In this document: piece by piece, positions 17,649-26,009 of the stretch
Layout of the letters: every line of letters begins with the position of its first letter
Position numbering within the stretch: position 1 is the stretch's first letter
NCBI RefSeq assembly: GCF_021532315.1
Contig: NZ_JAKGAO010000004.1
Location: 558,001-622,000, forward strand
Direction of reading: 5' to 3'
Source of the DNA: Paenibacillus tarimensis
GTDB taxonomy: Bacteria > Bacillota > Bacilli > Paenibacillales > Paenibacillaceae
DNA: 64,000 bases
Program-made: the position numbers and the translations under genes
The notes under the pieces: model-generated
What the model was told of the DNA's origin: nothing
The model's input: the letters and a program-made list of their open reading frames with translations, nothing else
The model's database searches: none

Positions 17649-17675
17649 CGTATATAATGTCATACATTATATACG
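17649..17675. repeat. 12 bp perfect inverted repeat
   Basis: CGTATATAATGT, 3-base gap CAT, ACATTATATACG. The rest of 17474-17878 has no gene I can support. It does contain a further hairpin (ACAGGGC/GCCCTGT near 17602) and the first hairpin-plus-tail repeat at 17783. The inverted repeat could be a regulator site or a remnant transposon end. Confidence 0.6.
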
Positions 17676-17782
17676 ACTTTCTCAAATCTGCAGTTTTTAA
17701 GTTTCGTTCTTTCTTATTTTAGATTCTGTGAATTAACCAACATATTCCACCACCGGCGTTCTCATTTATCCTGAGTTATGCA

Positions 17783-17901
17783 AAGAAGCTCCCGATCGTG
17801 CCGGCAGCTTCTTCGTTCCTCGTTAGTTCAATGAAAACGGCAGCCGATCAATGGCCGGCTGCCGCGGTGTTCATTCAGCTATCGTTCCTCGTTAGTTGAA
17901 C
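17783..17901. repeat. Hairpin-plus-tail short repeats, copies 1 and 2
   Basis: Two adjacent units: stem AAGAAGCT/AGCTTCTT followed by CGTTCCTCGTTAGTTCAA, then GGCAGCC/GGCTGCC followed by TCATTCAGCTATCGTTCCTC and GTTAGTTGAACG. Variant copies occur at 18258-18310 and 19284-19364. The second unit supplies the last codons of the gene at 17879. Confidence 0.6.
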
Positions 17902-18217
17902 GATAAAATTCAAGGTACCAATCAGTCCGTCTTTCCTTGATTAACCCTATGGCTTCGTCCAATGCCGTTCCTTCAAGTTGCGATAGTAATTTAAAATTTA
18001 TTTCTCCTGTTCGAATCCAAATCAAAGCAAGGGACTCACCGCAACTCCCTTTAACCATTTCGCTACAAGATGACACATCCGTAGCGACCGTGCATAAAGC
18101 TTGAATAACTTCGTCTCCTTCGAAATTACCCAAATCGATTGCAGCATCATCACGTTCATCTTCCCTAGCCATTACATCCAAGAGGACATTTATGAGTTGC
18201 TTCACCTTTGATTCCAA
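17879..18217 (-). CDS. Small conserved-looking hypothetical protein
   Basis: 112 residues, acidic and helical, with segments such as VIQALCTVATDVSSC and GESLALIWIRTGEI that recall HEAT-like immunity or accessory proteins, but no family is firmly recognised. It starts with TTG at 18217, eight bases after a perfect AAGGAGG, so the start is well supported. Its C-terminus (STNEER) is encoded by a short interspersed repeat, which suggests the original 3' end was replaced. No signal peptide. Confidence 0.6.
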   Translation of the reverse strand: MESKVKQLINVLLDVMAREDERDDAAIDLGNFEGDEVIQALCTVATDVSSCSEMVKGSCGESLALIWIRTGEINFKLLSQLEGTALDEAIGLIKERRTDWYLEFYRSTNEER

Positions 18218-18257
18218 TTACACGCCTCCTTAGGCGTAATTTCTTTTTTCGCAAATG

Positions 18258-18310
18258 AGCCGATCCAGACGGCAGCCTTTATTGAGCTATCGTTCTCCGA
18301 TAGCTTATTC
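18258..18310. repeat. Hairpin-plus-tail short repeat, copy 3
   Basis: GCCGATCCAGACGGCAGCC followed by TTTATTGAGCTATCGTTCTC and CGATAGCTTATTCA. It shares the TATCGTTC-TCG/CGATAG tail with the copies at 17.8 and 19.3 kb and forms its own small dyad CTATCG-CGATAG. Confidence 0.55.
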
Positions 18311-18390
18311 ATTTAAGGGTCTAGATGCATTATTTGAGATTTAGCACATACACTTTAACGTATTCCATTAGAAGGTAGGAGAGTGTTTAA

Positions 18391-19128
18391 ATGCCGATTT
18401 TAGAAAAATTATCTTTATCCGAGTTGCCCGCATTAGACTCCAGTCCAAACAGCGTAAGAGAAAGGTTTACAAAGTTATACGGATCTAAGCCCGATGGAAT
18501 TGCGCTTAATAGTGAGACCTATTTTGAGGGTGTGAATCCTGCTATTACGGAGCAATATGGCCATCCTTGTTATAAGACACTCGGTCCCTTTACATACGAG
18601 GTAGGGAACGGAAAACCGCCAGAGCAAGCCGTTGTAGGTTATGAATATGCTGTAAATTACGGTAATGACCCTGCTGAAATTACCTTATCTGTAACTGGGA
18701 ACTGGAATGAAGTGCAATCTTGGTCATCTGCGACTACAACCAGTCTTACTCTCTCCTCCAAGTTTACGATTGAAGGTGTATTTGAATCAGGGGCCGAATT
18801 TTCCGTCTCAACCACAGTAGGACAATCAAGTTCAACATCTGTAGAAAGATCTTCTTCAGCTACTGTAACGGTAAGTGTACCCCCTAAAAGCAGAAAAAAA
18901 GTGACAATGGTGGGTACGATGAAGCAAGAAATCATGAATTTCCATTCTCCGATAAAAGTACAAGGAATGTTTGGAGCAAACTTCCCTTCCAGAGTAAATG
19001 GTCATTACTTTTGGTTTAATGACGCAAGCTCTGTTCTAAATAAAACTTCTGGTGAAATTCGTGGAAGCGTCAAAAATACTGCCGTATTTAACGTACAGAC
19101 TGAAATTGGAGAATCTGAACCGCTTTGA
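18391..19128 (+). CDS. Aerolysin/ETX-Mtx2-like beta-pore-forming protein
   Basis: 245 residues. The second half has the long Ser/Thr-rich amphipathic stretch seen in beta-pore formers (WSSATTTSLTLSSKF, SGAEFSVSTTVGQSSSTS, SSSATVTVSVPPKSRKKV), then VGTMKQEIMNFHSPIKVQG and the final strands GHYFWFNDAS. This matches the ETX/Mtx2 clade of aerolysin-like toxins. There is no signal peptide (MPILEKLSLSELPALDS), so release would need lysis, a parasporal route or another exporter. AGGAG before the ATG is good. Target cells are unknown; domain assignment is by pattern. Confidence 0.72.
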   Translation: MPILEKLSLSELPALDSSPNSVRERFTKLYGSKPDGIALNSETYFEGVNPAITEQYGHPCYKTLGPFTYEVGNGKPPEQAVVGYEYAVNYGNDPAEITLSVTGNWNEVQSWSSATTTSLTLSSKFTIEGVFESGAEFSVSTTVGQSSSTSVERSSSATVTVSVPPKSRKKVTMVGTMKQEIMNFHSPIKVQGMFGANFPSRVNGHYFWFNDASSVLNKTSGEIRGSVKNTAVFNVQTEIGESEPL

Positions 19129-19283
19129 ATCTCTTGCCATGAGGGCGTATAAAAAGCGGATGTAGGAATTTTTTTGTAAATGGGAAACATGTCACCCAAG
19201 ACGGCTCGCGAGGCTTTGGATTCGCGGGCTATTTTAGTCGTCAGCCTTTGAAAAATAAGTTCTAGACTTGCCCATTAAAAGAA

Positions 19284-19364
19284 ACAGCGGCAGACCAAGA
19301 CTTGAAAAATAAAGTCTTAGACTGCCGCTGGTGTCATTCAACTATCGCTCCCCGATAACGTAAT
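19284..19364. repeat. Hairpin-plus-tail short repeat, copy 4
   Basis: CAGCGGCAG...AAGACTT / AAGTCTT...CTGCCGCTG forms a long hairpin (19285-19330), followed by GTGTCATTCAACTATCGCTC and CCCGATAACG. It lies between the toxin gene and the acetamidase remnant. Confidence 0.6.
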
Positions 19365-19393
19365 GATCAAAAATTGATTAAAAGTTTGTCATC

Positions 19394-20213
19394 TTAAAGC
19401 TCCATGGGCAAACAAGCATGTACTCCTTTGACCCCATTTACAATTTGGGTAATTCTAAGATCAATAACAGAACTTCCTAAAGCCATCGCTTCTACACGAT
19501 TTACTCCATACATCTCTCCCATTAAGTTAAGCATGTCGTTTAACGCCAAAATCGTTGCTTCATTGAGATCTTCATGAAATCCAAATGTAATCCATCTACC
19601 TCACCATCGCCTTGAGCAGCGTGACCATCCCCGACAGCAAAAAAATCACCATCTACAGATATAGGTAAATATAATACACTGCCTTTTGTAAGATCCTTAC
19701 AGTCGATGTTACCACCGCAGTTTCTTGGAGGAAATGTTGAATGAAATCCTCCCTCCTCTGGGGGCATGCCCATCACGCCCATAAATGGTTTCAACTGTAC
19801 AGAGAAAGTTCTGCCATTCACCGTACATCGGCCGGTCATCGAGTTACGATCTAACTGCCAGTCTAATGTTAGCTCTTCATATTCAGTCAGGTTGGTATTA
19901 ACATTCTGCCAGTTAGGCCAGTGTCCTGCTGATGTATACCCATAGGATCCAGGTAACATGTCATTAATTCTTACTTCCAAAGCCATGCCTCGCCGTGCTC
20001 CGTTTATCATAATGGGACTAATTAATGCATGTCCTGACTTCTCGGGACGATGATAAGGCTTAACACGAACTCCTTGGGATTCATATCCCCACCCAGCGTC
20101 AAGTGTCTGAAAACGAACTGTATCTCCATTTCAATAGTTAGAATTGGTGCAACCTCTGTTGAAAAAAAACCAATCAGTGAATCCTGCTCTAAAAAAACCT
20201 GATGTATTGTCAA
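19394..20213 (-). pseudogene. Acetamidase/formamidase, broken by two frameshifts
   Basis: Pieced together, the three frames give a nearly complete FmdA/AmdA-type amidase. TTG 20213 (GGAGG eight bases upstream) opens TIHQVFLEQDS and runs to LTIEMG. A frameshift at ~20125 is needed to reach DTVRFQTLDAGWGYE, KPYHRPEKSGHALISP, GYTSAGHWPN, MGMPPEEGGFHSTFPPRNCG, GGNIDCKDL and GDGHAAQGDGEVDG. A second frameshift at ~19591 leads to EDLNEATILALNDMLNLM and SSVIDLRITQIVNGVKGVH, ending CLPMEL. Both lesions fit loss of one base. The enzyme would hydrolyse formamide or acetamide to ammonia and acid. Sequencing errors are an alternative. Confidence 0.85.
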
Positions 20214-20228
20214 TGTAATCGCCTCCAT

Positions 20229-21211
20229 TTGAGAGAAACCAATGACAATTAATTTGACCTAGAACCACAAACCCCTTTTTTATCCAGTTGATATTGTAAG
20301 TATCCTGCCCGTCCCTCAGTTTTAAGGGTTTCTCTCACATATACTCACTCATTCGCAGGATTTCACCACCATGGATTAGATATGGAGGCGGAGAAAGCTG
20401 GGGGCGAGAGCCGTGGTGTCGACAACTTTAGTCGAATATATTGTTTACATCCTGTCTATCATATAATGTATATTTATGCGGATGCATATTTTTGTACCTG
20501 GGCAGCTTATTTTTGTATATAGAAGGTTATTCAAGTATATTCTTGTCCCAAAACAATTATTGTGAAATTAAGCTTTTCAATTCAAGTATGTTCATGTCGC
20601 TACACAATTTTTTAGCCTCCTCAACACTCCTGACTCATTCAATACGCCTATCGTACGTTTGCAGTTCAAACGCAACTCGATCTGCAAGTTCTTCTGTAGG
20701 CAACTCCAGTAGCGGCTCATCAAAAACAGCTGCGACGCCCCACACTACATCACTCGATTCAAGGAGAATGTGATAGTTTCATCGGGCTGGTAATAAACAC
20801 GCGTCAAGCGCTTGATGATATTTTAACTTCATATATCCTTTTGGGATAATTATCTCGGACTTATCCATGACAAGATAAGGGGGAAATGCTTTGACTCTAT
20901 TTATCAAACGTAACATCATAAGGTGCTTAGGCTGTAATGATATATTGGAATCAACACATAGGTATGATTACCGAGCCTGCAGATGTAGGCGTGTATCGGT
21001 TGATGGTGGTTTGGACTATTTAAAGCGAGGATTCCCGTCTCCCCCCCCCTGAAGGTTGGTATGAAGAACTGTCTGATTACGATAACTTGGTTGAGAAAGC
21101 GAAAACAGTTGAGTAACGAAGCAAGTCGACCCAGCCAGCTTGCTTGACCGCGTCATGAGCCCGTTTTCCCGGGCGGAAACCATAGCTGTACCTTATATGA
21201 TGTTCCACATC
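20229..21211. other. Gene-poor decayed stretch
   Basis: No intact gene is supported. On the minus strand ~20640-20860, fragments such as ARVYYQPDETITFSLNRV, VVWGVAAVF and DEPLLELPTEELADRVAFEL follow one another in different frames, so this is the wreck of one gene (perhaps a DUF3885-like protein; low confidence). On the plus strand ~21050-21115, PEGWYEELSDYDNLVEKAK and a stop follow a run of nine C. Repeats at 20486-20610 are listed separately. Confidence 0.5.
20486..20610 (+). repeat. Degenerate TATnTTnnTGTC-type direct repeats (cluster 1)
   Basis: Four loosely related units in ~120 bases: CATATTTTTGTACCTGG, TTATTTTTGTATATAG, AAGTATATTCTTGTCCC and AAGTATGTTCATGTCGCTAC. The last shares GTCGCTACACA with a unit at 26.9 kb. 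Multiple short repeats like these occur at ends of some transposons (Tn7- or IS21-like), but no transposase remains here. Confidence 0.45.
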
Positions 21212-21416
21212 TTATCTTTTTGATGGAGAAAGATACTTCTTTATTTTGTCTCTATTCGAAATGGATTCATTTCCGTCAAGTTTGAACGAGATCTGAGAGA
21301 TTTCCGCCATGAGTTGCTCTGCTTCAACATTCACCGCGAGGTCTAATCGACTGAACAACATTGATGCAAAGTATAGCTGCTCTAACGCTTCCTGTTCTGA
21401 TGGATGTATCGAATGG

Positions 21417-21896
21417 TCATGAGCTAGCCTCGCCTGTAACTAAGCCTTCTTCGACCAACGTCCGCATCATCATCAAGCTCGGCTGCTCTTCATTTACTTC
21501 AGGGAAGAAGACGACATAGTCCTTGCGTTCAACTGATACCGCATCACCCCAATATTTCGAAAGCCCTTGAAGGTTCTGCAAAGCTTTCAGTTTACGTTCC
21601 GGTACGGATGGGAACTGATCAACGATTTGTTGAATAGAATACCCCTCCGAATATCCGTTGGGATTACCGATGCATAGTGTTGCTACCGGCTCTTTGTTAA
21701 TCGTACGGTATCGGGTGAATGCCGACACCTTCATCAACTGTGGCAGAAGTTTACGTTCAGCAGGTAAATCTTCCAAACACTCGCGGATGATTTTGAAGTC
21801 ACCGCAACTTGGACAGTTTATCAGATAAACCTCTGACCTGTCTCTCATTTGTACTGCTTCGTTACCACAAAGCGGACAATTTATCTTCGATGTCAA
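21417..21896 (-). CDS. Zinc-ribbon protein, probably frameshifted
   Basis: 159 residues from TTG 21896 (GGAGTGATCGGTA upstream). Cys7, Cys10, Cys28 and Cys31 (CPLCG, CPSCG) form a zinc ribbon. The rest contains KVSAFTRYRTINKEP, FPSVPERKLKALQNLQGLSK and KDYVVFFPEVNE, which I do not recognise. After the stop at 21417 another frame continues without a start codon to 21212 (HSIHPSEQEALEQLYFASML, RLDLAVNVEAEQLMAEIS, DKIKKYLSPSKR), so the original protein was probably ~228 residues and a frameshift lies near 21420. Confidence 0.55.
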   Translation of the reverse strand: MTSKINCPLCGNEAVQMRDRSEVYLINCPSCGDFKIIRECLEDLPAERKLLPQLMKVSAFTRYRTINKEPVATLCIGNPNGYSEGYSIQQIVDQFPSVPERKLKALQNLQGLSKYWGDAVSVERKDYVVFFPEVNEEQPSLMMMRTLVEEGLVTGEASS

Positions 21897-22919
21897 TACC
21901 GATCACTCCATTTGTTAAATTCACATGCATTGGCATATGTGAATATTCACCAACAGGAGCCTTAACTCCTGCACCGAAAACACGAATCGACACGAACCCC
22001 GTTTGGAGAGAGAAAATATGCGGCTACCCATATTGTATAGCCGCATTCAAAGATTTCTTACCGACTCCATTCATTAAAGGCTTCAGTTATTTCATTTTGC
22101 ACCGCGGCAATGTCTACAAGTTCTTGTCATAACTCGGCAATGTGCCCATGTTCTTGTCATTGACGCAGGACAAGAACATGGTTACATAAATAAAAAAATC
22201 CGCTTAAGTAGCGGAATCGATTGTACGAATGTTCTTGTCATCCGACATGTTGTTGTTGTCTATAGGAGGATCTATTATTTATTTTTTATTTAAGTAGTAA
22301 TCATGAAGAACGAGTACTCATTCCCGAAGATCAATATGCAATAGGGTTTTCGATCGTAAGCTGAAAAAGCTCCGTTGATCTTAGAAATGTAAGTCCAAAC
22401 TGTCTCGTAATTTCGATCTTTCTGAGATCGGTTGAGCATGGTCTTCCTCTTTTCATAGTTTTAAGTGTATTGGCGACATTCATTTTCTGTTCGATAGCTA
22501 ATATATCATTCGTTTTTAGTCCGCTAACAGTATTCAATACCCTTCGACTTTTCCTTTATTTGTTACCCCTTTTCCTTTTTATTGAGCAAATCTGCCCGTT
22601 AGCTTAATTTTTCCCCCTTATTCTCACACATGGGCTCATAAAGCAAAAAAGTCGCATTCATCGCGACTTTGAATGGGACAATGTTCTTGACTTCCGGCAA
22701 AGGATTTCGGGGGTGTATGAATAGGAGTGTATTTGATCTGGTCCCCAGCCCCAATTTCCTCTTGCGGATCGGACGCAAAAAAACGTACTTTGTTCGCATC
22801 CTTGGAACAAAAGACGTTCTTCATTTATCGAAAAATTGCTTCAAATTGCTAAAGCGATTTGTGCTGAAGGTGGTTAGACATTTATACAAAACGCTAGATT
22901 TTAGACATATGTCTGGTGT
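21897..22919. other. Gene-poor stretch with hairpins and TTCTTGTCA repeats
   Basis: No gene can be firmly supported. ATGCGGCTA/TAGCCGCAT (22018-22047) looks like a minus-strand terminator with no clear gene before it. The unit ATGTTCTTGTCAT recurs near 22125, 22152, 22172 (inverted) and 22229. A second minus-strand terminator, AAAGTCGC/GCGACTTT with a T6 tail, lies at ~22647-22672. Upstream of it a short frame (FFASDPQEEIGAGDQIKY, TPPKSFAGSQEHC) may be a coding remnant. Confidence 0.5.
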
Positions 22920-23555
22920 TTACTCTCCAAAGCTTGTTCCTGGAAACAAGGTGTATCGATCTAAATACTGGGTAGATTTCGGTACGATCTTCACCGATTT
23001 AATTTTGTTAGTTCCCTCAAATGTGAATTTCCATTTTTCTATTTTGACATTGTAATCATCTTCTGCGGTGACTCGTTGCACAATACGTACAGTTAAAGTA
23101 TTTTCACTGCGGTCTACAGGTTGCATTTCGACAATGCTGGTCATATTGTAGGTTCCAGTAGGGAAGCTTTCATTGTAAATATCTGTTTTGAATGCCGGTG
23201 CGTTTAATGCAAGTACATCTTCCTTCTGTCGATTATCGTAGGCCATAATCCAATTAAATGCTAGATCACGCTGATTTACATAGGATACGCTGCCGGTTTC
23301 CGTTTTGAAATTCGGATCGGAATTGACGTAAACTGTTTTACTCTTATTGTTCCATTGAACATTTGCTCCCAGGCCCTCAGATATTGTACGAAGTGGTACA
23401 TAGACTGTTCCATCAATAATTTTCGGTGCTGTTTTGCTTTGAGTGATATTGCCATGAACAAAGACTTTAGGAGCTACTGTTGCAGCATAAGCACCTGCGC
23501 TAAATACGGTTGTGAGCAGGACTCCAGCAAGTCCTATTTTGACATTACGTTTCAT
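22920..23555 (-). CDS. Secreted stalk-domain (copper amine oxidase N-domain-like) protein
   Basis: 211 residues. The signal peptide MKRNVKIGLAGVLLTTVFSA ends AYA|AT. Residues ~30-80 are a copper-amine-oxidase-N/stalk domain (KIIDGTVYVPLRTISEGLGA, VQWNNKSKTVYV), a surface-protein fold common in Paenibacillus and not catalytic by itself. The C-terminal ~120 residues (VTAEDDYNVKIEKWKFTFEG) form a small beta-rich domain of unknown role. GGAGGAG lies just before ATG 23555. Monocistronic. Confidence 0.82.
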   Translation of the reverse strand: MKRNVKIGLAGVLLTTVFSAGAYAATVAPKVFVHGNITQSKTAPKIIDGTVYVPLRTISEGLGANVQWNNKSKTVYVNSDPNFKTETGSVSYVNQRDLAFNWIMAYDNRQKEDVLALNAPAFKTDIYNESFPTGTYNMTSIVEMQPVDRSENTLTVRIVQRVTAEDDYNVKIEKWKFTFEGTNKIKSVKIVPKSTQYLDRYTLFPGTSFGE

Positions 23556-23776
23556 TAGTTCTCCTCCAAGCTGTATTTAGATTTTGATATATGTAATTAA
23601 TAATAGGGCAAAATGGAATAATAATCAAAAAATGCAATTGGGGTGGAGTTACTTCCACCACCAAGTTTCAGAGCATCTGTAGCTTTAGTTTTAGTTTAAG
23701 AAAAACCGTACACGGAATTGCTACCCGTCCTCCTTTTTTGGAGTCCAGAGCAGCCCTAATTTCAAAACTCCTTATT

Positions 23777-24040
23777 CTAGTGAGCTCTATGAACCATCCA
23801 TTCAAGAACGTGCATCAATTTTACTTTGTTACCGTTTGTCGAGCCCTTTATTAGAAGAATGGTATCCGGCCGAAGCTGTTTAGAAAGTTCTGCTTTTAAA
23901 TCAGTCATGTTAGTGAAATGTTTAATCTTCTTACGGGCAAAACCGGCTTTCTCCGCTCCGACCCCTATATATCTTGAGTATAGGCCATACGTGTAAAGCT
24001 CTATCAGTCCTTTCCGTGCGAGTTTTCGACCCTGTGCCAC
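23777..24040 (-). pseudogene. murF 3' fragment
   Basis: About 87 codons. LIELYTYGLYSRYIGVGAEK, VKLMHVLEWM and the LRPDTILLIKGS segment match the C-terminal domain of MurF, the UDP-MurNAc-tripeptide D-Ala-D-Ala ligase. The ATPase and substrate domains are missing, so it cannot be a working enzyme. Its 5' end overlaps a different small frame (24004-24099), marking a recombination join. The chromosomal murF must be elsewhere. Confidence 0.72.
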
Positions 24041-24099
24041 TTATACTCACTCAGCTCTTCCGGCGTTCCCTCGAGTCTTCCATTCGTGTGTAAGATCAT
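24004..24099 (-). CDS. 31-residue hydrophilic peptide
   Basis: The start MILHTNGRLEGTPEELSEYK is preceded by AAAGGGGGATAATCCT, giving a good ribosome site. The frame overlaps the murF fragment, so it may be the 5' end of a gene cut by the same join that brought in murF. No family recognised. Confidence 0.4.
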   Translation of the reverse strand: MILHTNGRLEGTPEELSEYKWHRVENSHGKD

Positions 24100-24127
24100 A
24101 GGATTATCCCCCTTTTCCCAAAATAAA

Positions 24128-24153
24128 AAGCCGCTCAAATGAGCAGCTTTATT
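24128..24153 (-). terminator. Terminator-like hairpin
   Basis: AAAGCTGCTC ATTT GAGCGGCTTT then TTATTTT on the minus strand, downstream of the remnant at 24189-24403. Confidence 0.7.
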
Positions 24154-24188
24154 TCCACATATTGATTCGAATGTATTTGCTAGATAAC

Positions 24189-24403
24189 TTAGTTTTCGAT
24201 CCTGCTCTCATCCCAAATTACAAAACCTTTGCCGCTATCACCGATCGGCCCTCTGAATTTGACATAGAGTTCTGTTGTTTTATCTGGCAGAACAAGGACA
24301 TATTAACGTCACTTACCATAAACGCTGCTTCATACTGTGTTTCTCCAAAAATTAAATCATCTTTATTTCGAGTAATACCACTTACATCGTAGCTCGCTGT
24401 CAT
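24189..24403 (-). pseudogene. Frameshifted small-protein remnant
   Basis: The opening frame gives MTASYDVSGITRNKDDLIFG and YEAAFMVSDVN. A second frame continues LVLPDKTTELYVKFRGPIGD, SGKGFVIWDESRIEN and a stop at 24189. The second half reads as better protein than the in-frame continuation, so a frameshift near 24300 is inferred. A beta-rich protein of unknown family. Confidence 0.45.
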
Positions 24404-24475
24404 ATGTGAAACATTCTTAGGGGATTGTCAATATCCTCGACTACGAACATCGATAATCCACCGGAAGCAGACAAG

Positions 24476-25777
24476 TTACGTTGTTATCTGTATTTCAGAC
24501 GCTACAACAAGTTCGATTCTCCGAATTCGATTCTTATCTCTTTCTTGAACGATAAATGTAATTGGTCCATACTGCCACTCTTCGCCTTTCTGCAGTTCGG
24601 GATGTCTACTGAATAGCCATCCACCAATGGTGTCCACATCCTCGTCCGTAAGGGGGATTCCTATTAGTTGATTCACTTCGTCAAGTAAGGTATTGCCCTG
24701 AACAAGGTATCGGTTATCTCCTATCTTCTCAACTGGTTTTTTCTCATCCGCATCGAACTCATCTCGAATTTCGCCAACAATCTCCTCTAGAATGTCCTCG
24801 ATCGTGATAAGTCCGGAAGTCCCACCATATTCATCCAGCAGTAATGCGATGTGAACCCGTTGTTGCTGCATTTTTGAAAGCAGAGTTTTGATTGGCATAA
24901 CTTCTGGTACGGTAAGCAGCGGTTGAATGAGCGATTTCAGATCAAAGTCCGGCTGGTTGTCATAATGTAGAAAGAATTGCTTCGTATTGATAAAGCCAAT
25001 GATGTGATCCTTGCTCTCGCTTGCAACCGGAAAACGTGTATATTGCTCCTTTTTAATGATCGATATGTTTTCGGACAGCGATTTATCCATATACAGACAG
25101 ATCATATCTGTGCGGGGCACCATTATCTCTCTAGCCAAGAGCTCATCAAAGGTAAAAATTTTATTCACATAACCGTATTCTGTTTTGTTGATTTTTCCGC
25201 TCTCAAAGCTTTCCGATAAAATAATCCGAATCTCTTCCTCGGAATGAGCTTCCTCATGCTCGCTCGCAGGCCGCATGCCTAGCGCTCGGACGAGAAGGTT
25301 CGCGGAACCATTGAGTACCCAGATAAACGGATACATAAGCTTGTAGAAGAAAATGATGAGCGGCGCCGTTACTACGCTCACTTGCTCTGCCTTCTGAATC
25401 GCAATTGATTTAGGAGCAAGTTCTCCGATAACCACATGCAGAAAAGTGATCAGCGCGAACGCAATGGCGAACGATAAGATATGGCCCGCGTCCTCGGAAA
25501 TCCCTAAATCATGGAACACCGGGTAGAGCAACTTCTCGACCGTAGGTTCGCCGAGCCAGCCGAGACCCAGTGCGGTAATCGTAATACCGAGTTGACAGGC
25601 GGACAAGTACCCATCCAAATTCGATGTCACTTTTTGCACGGCAAGTGCGTTCTTACGGCCTTCGTTAACCATTTGGTCGACACGACTGCCTCGGAGCTTT
25701 ACAATTGCAAATTCGGTCGCAACGAAAAACGCAGTAAGCACAATTAAGATAACAATCATCACAATGTTTAGTGTCAT
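24476..25777 (-). CDS. CNNM/CorC-family transporter (hemolysin-like)
   Basis: 433 residues from ATG 25777; GGAGG five bases upstream lies within the four earlier codons of the open frame, so they are not used. DUF21/CNNM membrane domain ~1-190 with four hydrophobic spans (IVMIVILIVLTAFFVATEF; LGITITALGLGWLGEP; FAIAFALITFLHVVIGELAP), a CBS pair ~205-330 (REIMVPRTDMI; LLDEYGGTSGLITIEDILEE) and a CorC_HlyC domain to the end. Relatives transport Mg2+ or Na+/Mg2+; the older name hemolysin is historical. Regulated from a promoter that mirrors that of the DUF1836 gene. Confidence 0.88.
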   Translation of the reverse strand: MTLNIVMIVILIVLTAFFVATEFAIVKLRGSRVDQMVNEGRKNALAVQKVTSNLDGYLSACQLGITITALGLGWLGEPTVEKLLYPVFHDLGISEDAGHILSFAIAFALITFLHVVIGELAPKSIAIQKAEQVSVVTAPLIIFFYKLMYPFIWVLNGSANLLVRALGMRPASEHEEAHSEEEIRIILSESFESGKINKTEYGYVNKIFTFDELLAREIMVPRTDMICLYMDKSLSENISIIKKEQYTRFPVASESKDHIIGFINTKQFFLHYDNQPDFDLKSLIQPLLTVPEVMPIKTLLSKMQQQRVHIALLLDEYGGTSGLITIEDILEEIVGEIRDEFDADEKKPVEKIGDNRYLVQGNTLLDEVNQLIGIPLTDEDVDTIGGWLFSRHPELQKGEEWQYGPITFIVQERDKNRIRRIELVVASEIQITT

Positions 25778-25812
25778 TTTATCCTCCATTTTTTATCGAA
25801 CACCTCAGAGAA

Positions 25813-25857
25813 GAGTTCTTATGAACTTATTATAATACGAAGTTGTCTAAGCTTCAA
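25813..25857 (-). promoter_or_regulatory. CNNM gene promoter with operator
   Basis: Minus strand: TTGAAG (25852-25857), 17-base spacer, TATAAT (25829-25834), then GTTCATAAGAACTC (25813-25826) at the start of transcription. The same 14-mer occupies the same place in the divergent promoter. Confidence 0.75.
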
Positions 25858-25942
25858 ATCTGGTTTTAGACAGAATATCGCTGAATTCACCCAAAAAATC
25901 GATACAACTGGCATGAGTCAATGCCGCCTTATTGTTTTCCTT

Positions 25943-25988
25943 TTGACATCTGCTCAATAGTCCGATTATTATAGGTTCATAAGAACTC
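25943..25988 (+). promoter_or_regulatory. DUF1836 gene promoter with operator
   Basis: TTGACA (25943-25948), 17-18 base spacer, TATTAT (25967-25972), then GTTCATAAGAACTC (25975-25988), 22 bases before ATG 26010. It mirrors the promoter at 25813-25857. Confidence 0.72.
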
Positions 25989-26009
25989 ATACGAAATGAG
26001 GTAGCTCCC

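Noticed and set aside
20441-20773. 110-codon plus-strand frame
   Set aside because: Cys/Ser/Phe-rich, no ribosome site, spans the repeat cluster; the minus strand shows better coding remnants.
22331-22537. 68-codon minus-strand frame
   Set aside because: TTG start without ribosome site, no recognisable motif, located in a repeat-rich decayed stretch.
22636-22824. 62-codon minus-strand frame before a terminator
   Set aside because: Plausible residue pattern but no ribosome site and no family; noted only as a possible remnant.
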